A stretch of 64,000 bases of DNA from Phragmites australis. Taxonomy: Eukaryota; Streptophyta; Magnoliopsida; Poales; Poaceae. The position numbers and the translations under genes were made by a program. Position 1 is the first letter of the stretch. The number at the start of each line of letters is the position of its first letter. The notes below the pieces were generated by a model. The model did no database searches and was not told the origin of the DNA. It was given only the letters and a program-made list of their open reading frames with translations. The stretch is from contig NC_084921.1 of assembly GCF_958298935.1 (NCBI RefSeq), positions 258,001-322,000 on the forward strand, read 5' to 3'. Of this stretch, positions 34,869 to 45,700 are shown piece by piece.

Positions 34869-35828
34869 GGCCTCGCCGCGTCGGAGGGAGCGGCGGTTGG
34901 TGGAGAGCTGGGTGGGTGGGGAGGGAGCTGGAGATGGTGGTGAGGTGCGAGGAGAGGAAGAGGAATTCGGATGGGACAAGGAGGCGAGGCGAGGCGAGCC
35001 GGTTGTCTTGCTCCGCCTGATCTTGTTAGTTGGACCTGGTTTGGGCCTCTAGGCTGGGAGTGGTGGGCTGGTCGGTCGGCGGATGGTTAATGGGCTTCTT
35101 TTTGCTCTCATAAAAATCGCGCTGTACGGGTGATCCATATGGATCGTTAGCTACGCTTGAAGCAATGGCAGAAAACGAAGGCGTTTTTTTTCTTCCAAAG
35201 GACAGCAAGAGCAGTAATCGAAGAGCATTGGTGATTTTTTTTAATAGAATAAAAGAATTGGTTAGTTTGTAAGATAATTTAATCTCATAACTGCATGATT
35301 AATTCGATGGAAAAACAGGCAAAACCCCCCGCTCAACAGACATCATCTTCGCAACAATTGCCCAAACTCGCCACGCCCACATCTCGAAAAGGTCGCCACT
35401 GATACCATCACGGGGACAAACCATGCAACGTGTCATCGTTGCTGAGCTCCGTCGAAACGATGACGCAGCAGTTCCAACTTCACCACTACATAGCTAGCCC
35501 GATGCGCATCAGTTAAGTGTCGAGAGAGGTGAAGAGCAACACAATTTGAGGCAACAACTCATCGAAGATCCAAACCTCCAAAGGTGTTGAAGTCCGTCGC
35601 TGAGAATGTACAGGTTCGTGCCAAAGCCGATTGTCGCTTCAAACCAAGAAAGGACCTCCGAAGCGACGCCTCTAAGGAGGGCACGACATCCAAGAACGCC
35701 GTCATCGCCAATTCAGATGTCTGGAGCTAGGTTTTCACACGGAGAGTTTAAACCCACGTGCGTGAGTGTGGGAGGGCAGGGGGTCCTCGACAACGCCTCC
35801 AGGAAGGGGAGTGGCATCTAAAGGCATC
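34869..35828. other. FLOE 5' flank and intergenic DNA up to the Ogre LTR
   Basis: Just upstream of the FLOE ATG the sequence is GC-rich with GGCGAGGCGAGGCGAG, probably 5' leader. From 35300 to 35828 there is GC-rich sequence with phrases such as GACGCCTCTAAGGAGGGCAC that look repetitive and resume at 37857 after the LTR. No domain is recognised. Confidence 0.4.
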
Positions 35829-35833
35829 ACCGT

Positions 35834-37851
35834 TGTATGATGCCATTTTGACGTACACTTGCACCCTCATACGAATATACATACTCATATACATAAAAAA
35901 AAGAAAAAAAGGAAAAAGAAAAAAAAGGGGAGAAAGCCTGGCCGTCCCCTTTTGTTTTGACCGGCCCGGCCTTTTTCTTCTCCTCCGGCCCATCTTCTCC
36001 TCCCCTGCCCCTCTCCTTATCCACTCGGGCGAGCCAAGAGAGGGAGCCGCTCCCTTGCATCCGCCGCCACCCTCCTCGCACGCGCCGCCGCCTCCTCTTG
36101 CGCCGCGCTCCCGAGCAGCGCCGCCACGCATGCGCCCGGCCACGCCGGCCCAGCCGCAACCTGCCCCCCTCTCCTTATCCTCTCCCGCACCGAGCTGTTG
36201 TGCCGCACCGCTTTGCCCCCTGGTCCACGGGCCGCGCCGCTGCTCTCTTCCTCGGCCATGCCCCTGGGCTCGAGCCCGCCTGAGCTGCGCTGCCCCTAAG
36301 CCAAGCCTCACCCTCTGATCCTCAACGGATTGAGGCGAGTTCGGTTGGACTCTATCTCTATCTCTTCCCCCGATTTCAAATCGGTTTGGGGATTGCTTCG
36401 GATGAGCTCGGCCGCCGCGATTTCTGCGAGTTTGGGCCAGCTACATGCTCTTATCTCCTCCCGTGGGAACCCCGGGCCACCTCTATAAAAGGCAGGGAGG
36501 GGGTGCCCGGGAAGGAGGATCAATTTTTGGAGTTCAGCGGAAGCCCTGCCGCGCCAAGGTTTTGCCGTCATTGGTGTTCGCCGAACCACCGTGCGAACTC
36601 ATCGCCAGGGGTCGCCGTCGCCGGATTCGTGTTGCCGTCGCACTGACCCATCGCTGCCACCGTCGAGTTCGGCATCATCGGCCTTCATCCTGCTCTCCAT
36701 CAACCATGTCGACTGGCCGGAGGCCTGTGGCCGATGCCTCCCTCTCTGGTGAGCCTTAACCTCAATCCTCTCTTCGGTCCGTTTGCTTTGTGGTGCGCCG
36801 ACTGGCCATCGTGCCGTCCTGATGAGCTTTCAGTTTATGCCGGATCCGTGTGCTTGTGCCATGCGCCGGACCGCGTTGCAGTCGTGCTTGCGCTTGTCCT
36901 CGGCCATCGTGCTGTGGTGCTACCGCCCGTCGCTGGCCGATTGCTGCACCATGCTTAGCCTGACCCCTTGTTTGCCCCTTGGGCAGTAAAGCAAAGTCGG
37001 GGAGCCTCTGACAGTGCTGCCATCGTGCCGCTATGATCATGATTTAGATTTGGACGCCGTTGTGCTCGTCCTGAAGCCCGGCCACTGTGATTCTTTTCTC
37101 TGTTTTGGCCGTCGTGCCCCTCGCCGTGGTGTCCTGCTTATGCCCGGCCGGTTGACTCTCTGTGTGCTCAGCCTTCGTGCTGGTGCCTCACTTGTGCTCG
37201 CCGTATGTCTATGATTGTCGTTGGCCGATGAGGACAAGTCCGAGGCCCGAAGAGTGAGTTAGTGAGTCAAGCACAACGTCAGAGCTCCTGATTGTGGCCT
37301 CGCTGCTGCTTTCGGTCGAAGCTACGCGTCGTGCCGTGCTCCTAGCCCACCTCTTCATAAAAACACAATTCTGATGCCTATGTGGCCGATGATGACCCGG
37401 GATATATAAAACGGTCCAAAAAGCTCATGCTAGACTGTGATCCCGTTATTTACTGCTTTTGATTGCTAACGCTTACTTTGCTTGGTCTTTGTTGCGTGTG
37501 ACTACAGCCTTGCAGACTCGGAGACGACCTCAGTATGATGACCGCCAGCGCACTTAATCGGAGGTAGCCCGAAGACGGGCGTAATTAACTGGAGAGCTTC
37601 ACGAAGCCCCGGGAACCAAGACAAAGCAATCGCTAGATCGTGAAGATAGTCAGATAGCGTGTGCGTTGTGGAGTAAAAATGTATATGAGAAACTGTTCTT
37701 TATGATTTCGACATGAATGAATAAAGTTACATGTTTTCGATTATTACATTCTCCTGCCTTTTGTATACTCTGTATACTGGCACGCCCGCAATATTACATA
37801 CACAGTTTCAAATACAAATTCAAACGCGAGACGTTTCGAATCCGCGAAACA
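35834..37851 (+). mobile_element. Upstream (solo-like) LTR of the Ogre-like element, 2,018 bp
   Basis: Starts TGTATGATGCCATTTTGACG and ends CCGCGAAACA. It is flanked on both sides by ACCGT (35829-35833 and 37852-37856), so it has the structure of a solo LTR. A TATAAAA box is at 36484-36490. It matches 52864-54881 except for about 12 substitutions, all before 37470. No primer-binding site follows it; intergenic DNA does. Confidence 0.88.
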
Positions 37852-37856
37852 ACCGT

Positions 37857-40059
37857 CATTGGTATCGGCAAAAAGCCGAGCAAGGCTTTCGCCCAAAGCC
37901 CCCAACCCATCCACCAAGAAAGCGGCCGGCATCCCCACCAGCAAGCAAGCTGTCACCGCGTTGTCGAGCTCCCCACAGGCCGAATATAGGGGAAAGGAGA
38001 CAGATTCGGTAAGAGGAGGAGCACAAGCAACGGTGAGAGGACCAGAGGCGAACACCGCGCGAAGGGGAGGACCGATAGCTGCAATCTCATGGACGCACCG
38101 GAGAGGAGCAGCAATAGGAGTGCAAGCCACACAACAATGTTAGCACGCAGAACACGGGTGGATGTGCGCAAGAGCAACCGTTGGACGTCGCGCAGACGTG
38201 AGCAACCGACAAACAGAGACGACCAGAGGGCGTCGCCTACGCAAAGTACCGGCCACCAGGCGCCGCTAGCGAAGAGGCCACGGGACATCGTTGGCCAATA
38301 GGTCCAGCCGGAGCGAAGAAGCGGCTACCATAACTGCCAAGCGCCACCACCACATAGAATTTAGAGCCACCGGGCACCGTCACTGGCTGCCATCCACCAA
38401 CGCGCAGCCGGCCGCCAACGCAAAGACTCATCCTCAGGGCACCCCCAGCAAGAAGAGCTGGCCGCCGAGGGCCACTGCACATGGATCTAGCTATCGGACG
38501 CCACTGATGCACGTATCTAGCTGTTGGACATCGCTAGCAAGAGGATCGACCTATGGGCGTCACCCACGCAGACCGTCCATCGGGCATTGCCAGTGCGCAG
38601 ATCCGACCATGTGCCGCCATCCACGCAATTGGATCTACGTGTCGCTGAAGAGGGAGACGACAGGAACATGCCATCCATATGAAGCCCGTCTACCGCACCA
38701 ACTAGAGCCATGGCATGATGATGTGCACAGCTCTCTCCCTATGCAAGATCTGCAGCCGCGAGGTCCACACGCCTCAGCCATGAGCTCAGGAGCATCCAAT
38801 GGAGCGACGCATGTGGCAAGGAACACAAGTCTGGGCAAGAGCAGATTCAGGTGCTCACACACCGCCAACCACCATTGCACCGTAGTTTTGGAAAGGGTTG
38901 ACACGAAGCACCTATGAGCAGGGAAGAGGAGGGGGGCAGGAGGAAGCCACGACGGCCGCCGCTCGACGCTGCCATCGCCACCGACGGCGACCGTGCCAAG
39001 AGCCCTTTCGGTGGTGGAGGACCGGGGTGTCGAGGTCACCCCGAGTCGCCACAGAGGTGATGCGAGGGTCTGTTACTCGTGTCTCTCCAAACGCGTTTTG
39101 TTGGACTCAGAAATGTGTTGTAGCTTTGGGCTGCTTAGAGATCATCAACAATCTGAAGAAGGTGAACGGATGTGTCTGCTGTGTATTCTGAAGGAGATAT
39201 GTTGCCGAGCAGGTTCGATCCCTGAGATGACTTCAAACACCAAAGGCAGGGGTTCTAATGAAGAAGCTTATCTTATAGCTAAGAATGCTTGTACTTTGGC
39301 TCTCGGGCTGTACTTGTGGCCTGTATGGCTCTTGGAGTCAGTCCATGCACCTCTAAGCATGATGAATGAATAAACACATGCCTTTGTCTTGGAGTGATCA
39401 CCTTATCCTTGATGCTATGATCTATTATGGGATCATCATATGAATTTTAGTGTGGTGACACTATTACTCAACTTTATACTAATCGTGTGCTGGTGAGTAA
39501 TGAGGTGGCAATGGATCAACCCATTTAGTTTCTCAAACTAAACAATAGAATTAGATTTGAAACTAGTATCCAATGATTCATCACCAACTCATTCCTCAAA
39601 CTAAACACGCTGTTAACGTGCCCGAGGGCATATGGTGCCAACGATTTGATCAGTTGCGCTGCTCTGCCTGTACCTGTACGTAGGAACCAGTCAGGGTGGT
39701 CAGCTACTGAGATCATTGTTCCCAAAAGTCTGCTTCTGCACTTGCCGACGCGGATCTCTTTGGTTCATTCGGACATTCAGGGAAATTTTTCACTCTCTCG
39801 TGATGAATTCAAGAAATGGTGCTTGACGAATTCTCATCGAATTGCGAGCACACAGAACGATCCGCATAAACGACCAAGAATGCAGAACGAATCAGAAATT
39901 CAGAAGAAAGCACTCCATTAATTCACATTATAAATTCCTTACAAAAAAGGAAAACAAATTGGCATCATTAGAGCTGTATAACTTGCTAATTAAACTCTTC
40001 ACACTTGATTATTGCAGCCTAAGCAAATAGTGCCGAGGCAGGAGCCGTCCGTGTCCGAC
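37857..40059. other. Intergenic DNA downstream of raffinose synthase, copy A
   Basis: GC-rich, repeat-like sequence to about 39080, with a 208-codon frame at 38291-38917 that has no known domain and looks like low-complexity translation. AT-richer sequence follows, with the probable 3' UTR of the truncated gene near 39930-40059. Repeated at 54887-57089. Confidence 0.45.
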
Positions 40060-42596
40060 TCAGTAGACATACTCGACGCGACACAAATTAGAGGATGACC
40101 CCGACCACGGCACGTCGACGATGACCATGCCATCCTTGTACGCGAACTCGACCTCCTCACCGTTCACCATGCAGGACTTGGGGCTCGCCGACGAGTACGC
40201 CACCATCTCCCCCGCGCCCTTCACGGCCACCTCTACCGTCACGGCGCCGGCCGCCCCTTTCTCGGTCTCGAAGGCCTGCACGGCACCGCCTGTGTTGAGC
40301 ATGTTGGCGAGCCCGATGGGCGCGAACTTGATTGCCCGCTCGGGCGAGATGACGCGCACGGGGGCGACGACGAGGAGCTCGTGGGTGAAGGGTTCGAGCG
40401 TGAGCTCCACGCCCTCGTCGGGGCGCAGGAGCTGCAGCTTCTTGGCCTCGACCTTGTACACGGCGAACTGGGAGACGCCCTTCACGTTGACGCCCGGGCT
40501 CGTCCCGCTTTTCCACTCGACGTCCGCCGGCGAGGCGCGCGCCGTGACGGGCACGGAGGACTCCGAGGCGCACTTGTTCCGCCGCGCCTCGGGGCTCCAC
40601 CCGCCGCCCTGGCAGTTGAACACGCCGACGACGCCGGCGAACCTGTTGACGTTCCAGATCTTGAGCATGGTCCGGCCATCGTGGAGCGGGTCCCTGAAGA
40701 GGCAGTCGCGTGTGGGCAGCGCGTAGCCCTCGCACCGGAGGATGGTGCCGTCGGGGAGCGCCAGGCGGCGGAGCAGCGCGAAGTTGTGCTGGCCCACGGC
40801 GTCGCTGACGTAGACGGGCCCGCCGGAGACGGCGCGGGAGGCGGCGTGGAAGGAGGCGCAGGGGTGCGTGGACTGGAACATGTCCCAGTCCGGGTGGATG
40901 AAGTGTCCCATCCAGAGCGAGTTGTAGGCGCAGTGAACCATGTGGCAGCCCTGCAACCAGAAGGTGCCGTTGGGGTCGCCGGAGGGGTCCGTGCACCAGA
41001 AGTCGTCACCGACGCGGCCCAGCGCCACCGCCTCCGTGCCCAGCAGCATGAAGTCGTTGCAGTGCTCCATGCTCGCGATCACGCCGTTGCCGCCGAAGTG
41101 GCGGCGCACCGACGCCGTCAGACCGCTGAAATAGGCCTTGGCCAGCTCCACGCGCCCACCGTACTCCTCGCACAGCATCTCCAGCAACTGCACGAAGCAC
41201 ATAAGTGATCCACCGGTCACTCTTTTAATTACTGCACGTCATTACCGTAAAAAACATGTTTTTACTGCCCTTAAACTCGGTTAACATGGACCATTAGCGT
41301 TTCCCTGGTTCTAGTTGAGACTGACAAGCCGTCGAATGTCACAGAAGGCTGTACAGTTCAGAGGATTCCATGCAAACAAGGATACCGGCAGTCATACCGC
41401 GAATGGCCTCCAGAGTTTGTCAACTATCAACTGGATTGGCGTGAGCATCTCGTGTACAGTTAGACTATGGTTGTCAGATCTCAGCTCCCAAATCCATTTA
41501 AGATTTAGAGCTTAAAAGAATAAAATAAAGTACATAAATATCTATTTTCAACCTAAAATAAAAATAAAATATCTAAACCAAAGTTCCTTAATCTGCCTGT
41601 AGTTTTAGCTTCAAAACTTTCTAAAGATATAATGATTAGCTTCAAAACAAATTTAAAGTTAGAGCCCTGTTAAACAAAATCTTAATTGCAAGATTGAATG
41701 AAAACAAAATAAGCAAACCTTTTGCTATCCCATCCGTCCACAAATTGAAGACCTCGATGCGGCAGCTCAGCCACCATGAGCCACATAAAAACATGTTTTC
41801 TTTCATTGAGGTATGAGAAAAACATCTCCGAAATATTTAACGGTTAAGAAACTACCAACTTGACATCGGCGTATTCTGGCATACGTGGCGTCACCAAACT
41901 GATAGAATTTAGAAGGAAATAAAAAGAAGACTACTTTATGAGTGAAACTATTTCAACAATACTTTAGGACCATAAATTTTCCATCCCATGCTCCATGTGG
42001 CGTAGTACTCAGGAAGAGACATCTTATGATGTAATTATACATGTGATGTTGCTGCTGACAAGCAACGAAACCGATCCCGTACACCAGGCTCACTGATTAC
42101 TATGATTATTCAAAATAATAAAGCAAACATTTTTTTTTCGTCTTCTACCTTATGGTGAGTTCCCAGCCTTCCGGGCGCATCCGGAAACCACGGGAACCCT
42201 TTCCCCCTTCACATGCACCGCCAGAGTTCCTCAACCAATTAACCAATGAAGACGAGCATTCTAGTACTAATGATTTACCACTAATCACCTAAGCATGTTA
42301 TGGTAATCTAGATTACTGCAAATAACACGCTGTTAACATTTGACAAAAAGATTTAAATTTTCATAAGAGGAGATGGAGAAAAGCGAAGACTTACGTGAAT
42401 GACGTCAACCTTGACGCCGTCGATGCCGGAGGCCTTGAGGTGGGAGTGCAGTCCCTCGTAGAGCTCGTGGGCGCTCTGGGGGTCGACGAGCCCGACGCCG
42501 TTGTTGACGATCTTGTCGACGGCGAGGTCCTCCATGGTGCGCTGCAGCCCGGGGGAGAGCTTGGGCGCCACGACCTTGACCTTGGCCGGCGGCAGG
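40060..42596 (-). pseudogene. Raffinose synthase, 5'-truncated duplicate
   Basis: Exon 2 (41187-40060, 375 residues and stop) is intact and identical by eye to 58217-57090, and the intron is retained. Exon 1 survives only from 42596 to 42395, about 65 codons starting at LPPA. A 6-bp insertion there adds two residues ([10 protein letters not shown] against AKVVAPKL). The first 340 or so residues, the ATG and the promoter are absent, replaced by Gypsy leader sequence. The catalytic Asp of KVDVIH and of WCTDPSGD are both still encoded, but without the N-terminal half a working enzyme is unlikely. Confidence 0.93.
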
Positions 42597-42730
42597 ATGG
42601 AAGAGTTAGCGTTCGGGTAACGCCGAATCTCGAACAAAACCCGAGATACAATTTCCTCTTAGAGCGCTTGGCTCCAAAGCCGCGTCAAACACAAGACAAT
42701 GGTACTATCCCTGTTTCAATAGGGTCTGCC

Positions 42731-45700
42731 ATGCACCAGCAAAGGGTTGAGCCACTTCAACCCTCCCAAATCCTCGCTACCAAAGAAAATGAAAAGCCAG
42801 TAACGGAGGACAAACCTGCAATTGTCCCCGAGGAAACGACACCGCCATCTACTATTAAAGGGTCCAACCATCCTGTAGAACCAAGCTCAGATGCTTCGAC
42901 AAACTATGATACTACGTCCGAGAGCTCTAAAAAGTCCAATGACGGAGACGTCATGATGTGCGGCACCATCGGGGTCTTGAACCCCGAAGAATCAGACTCC
43001 GACTGGGAACCCCTTCCTATCACACACGAGCTAGCATACTCCTCCGAGGAGGAAATTTTGCCAAACCCAAAGGCTTGCTTCGGCAGGTCCTCACAAACTG
43101 CTGCAAGACTACAGAAGGAGGCCATAGTCGCCCCTTGTTTCCCCGTGTCCGGGAAGTACAAATCATTTGAAGGAGGGTCTTCTTTGTATGACCACCCTGA
43201 TACCTACAGAAGTATTTCTTCGCGTTTACCGCGAGATCAAGATCAGTTACACACGGTGGCTACGCGTCCTGGCCCCGACACACGCTTGAAGATGACTGCT
43301 AGACATCGAATAGAAAGTAGCCCCGTCACATCCGAGGATGAGGGACAATACAGTCCCGGAGCTCATACATCAGACTCGCTTGAAGCACGCTCTCAGTCGC
43401 CACATTACTCCCGGCTGGCACCTTCGGCATTGTCCGGAGACGAAAAAGATCCAGAAGGCCTAAACATTGCGCCTGTAAATATGGCCAACGAAAATGAAGG
43501 CATTCGCGAAGAACCACCCCCAGACGCGGGTACAATACCATCTACAGTACCCCGAGGGGGTACAGGCAGTCAACATCAGCAAGTACCTCTACCACATCCG
43601 GGCACTCAAAATGAGCATAATAGCGCTCTTGGAAGACAAGTAAGCGAGTTGTCCGCGAGAGTGGACCAGCTCTGCTCCATGATGCTACACTTTACATCAG
43701 GAGGTGCACCGCCACCACCACCTAACGTACTACAGATCCCTCAAGTTGATCCGCAGTTTACTGAGTTCGAAGCTGCGTCTCAGTTGCACAATCCTCCTCC
43801 GATAGGGGCAGGGGGCACGCATACTCATCAAATGGGCGCCACTCTTCCACATGTCATGGCCGTGCCGACAAATTCAGCCACACATGTTGCGCCGGCCGTG
43901 ACGCTAAGAGACTACCACAGCATCGCAGAAGACGTAGTCAACAGAAGAATGCGTCAATTGGCGGCCGAGCAGGCTCCAAGACCATTAGAGAGTGAGCTCG
44001 ACAAGCCATATGAAGCGTGGCACGATCGAGTCGCATTCCCTGCAGGTTGGCATCCGCCGAAGTTCCGTTTGTTTGACAGGACCGGTGATGCCACTGAATA
44101 TCTTGTTTACTTTGAGTCAGTGTGTGGAGACACTGCAAATAACCCATCACTACTACTGCGCCAATTATCAGCTTCCTTGACGGGAGCTGCCTTCCACTGG
44201 TATAGCCGTCTGCCTGCGGGTTCGGTGCCCAGTTGGGTTGCTATGAAAGAGCTATTCAAGTCACATTTCATCACTATGAGAAAGGACATCTCGATTCTAG
44301 AGTTGTCCCAAATTAAACAAAGACGGGATGAGAGGATTGAAGATTACATCATCCGTTTTAGAAACAACTACGTTCGTCTAGCAAGAGAGATGCATCCAGA
44401 AGATGCCGTGCAAATGTGCATCCACGGCATGCTACAACACTGGTTGGTTGGAGTTTCACGACGTGATCCCAAGACATTCAGTTCACTTGGAGATGCCGTT
44501 GCGGCTACCAAGCTTGAGTTCGAGAAGGTACCACACATCATGGAGATGTACAAGAACGCAGGCTCCACCGACAACACTAGACGGTTCGGGTCTTCGAGTA
44601 AGCCGACCGGAAATGGCAACAAGGCGAAGGCATCCATTGAGGCAAACGCTACAAGTGCCGTTCCAGTCTTCGGCCCGAAGAATGAACGGCCAAGACCAAC
44701 TGTGCGTCCTAATGTCCGGGAGATACTGAATAAGCAATATGTCTTCCGACGAGACCTCATCAAAAGTCTCTTCGAACAGATGAATGAGCAAAAGCTTGTG
44801 AATTTACCTACTCCGGCAAGACCTGAGCAGGTTGCCATGATTGAAAATCCTTTGTATTGCCCGTACCATCGGTACGTAGGGCATGTCATTGAAGATTGCA
44901 TCGCTTTCAAAGAGTGGTTGCAAAGAGCGGTCAACGAGAAGAGGTTGGCCCTAAAGCCTGAAGCCATGAACCCAGATTACCATACCGCTAATGTGGTAAC
45001 AGTGAGACATAATGGCCCATCACCTATTCATATAAATGAAGAAGAGGAGTATTGGGTGCCATTCGCCCAAGTAGAAGAGCAGTTCGAGAGGCTTCGGCTC
45101 ACGCCCGTCACTCATTGTGTGAAGGAGCAACAGTGGCAGCAGGTACCGCAAAGGCATCCTCCAAGAGCTCGACAATCAAGCTATCAAGTTAATCCTCCTT
45201 CAGCGCTGGTGCAAATTGTACGGCGTGATCCAAGTCAACGACGTATGCCTCCCCGATTCATTCCTGAGTCAGAGGGAGATCAGGCTTTCCCGCGGAGAAT
45301 CACCATGTTGCCTACACTAGGTCAATTCTTCCCTAGGACATGGGGGCAGCCAACGACGTCAAGAGATGAACATGTTCTTGACACTACTCTGTCCTCTGAG
45401 GTGGCGCGATGTAATGCCATCGCTGCAAGTGAAGATGAAGATGACTCAAATTCAGAAGTCGCTATTACTCCCGAGGAACGTAAAGCCCTCGAGGCAGAAG
45501 CTACATCCGCTGAGGAGGGAGAGATTGAAGAAGTAAATATGAATCTAAGAAATGGTAGAGAACTTCCCGAGCCAGTGAAGCCTCGACAGCCTCGCGCTGA
45601 CAAAACCGATGGGTTACAACGCTCAAAGCTCCCCATTCAGGAATCCAAGCCATCATCGTCAAAGATGCAGGCTAAAGAAGACGACATAGAATATAACATC

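Larger units (their letters stand above)
35834..42596 (+). repeat. Segmental duplication, copy A (6.76 kb)
   Basis: Contains an LTR, 2.2 kb of intergenic DNA, and raffinose synthase exon 2, intron and part of exon 1. It aligns with 52864-59620 at a constant offset of 17,030 until a 6-bp insertion in copy A at about 42575-42580, which makes the final offset 17,024. The right end breaks inside exon 1 and joins the Ogre-like leader. Confidence 0.95.

Noticed and set aside
34869..34979. N-terminal extension of the FLOE protein (37 codons)
   Set aside because: The family N-terminus is MNASQFMDKQI, beginning at 34868. The extension is low-complexity Ser/Pro sequence.
38291..38917. A 208-codon plus-strand frame, repeated at 55321-55947
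   Set aside because: Low-complexity composition, no domain, overlapping frames of similar length. Its apparent conservation is only the recent segmental duplication.
40157..41208. Long overlapping frames on both strands of raffinose synthase exon 2 (279, 275 and 175 codons), repeated at 57187-58238
   Set aside because: They are GC-rich shadows of the real exon. Their Arg/Pro/His-rich composition has no domain and the true frame matches the enzyme family.
35834..42596. Capture of a raffinose synthase fragment by the retrotransposon through RNA
   Set aside because: The flanking ACCGT next to the upstream LTR, the inclusion of intergenic DNA, and continuation of copy B into the intact gene fit genomic duplication better. 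It is not fully excluded, because the gene is antisense to the element and its intron would not be spliced from such RNA.
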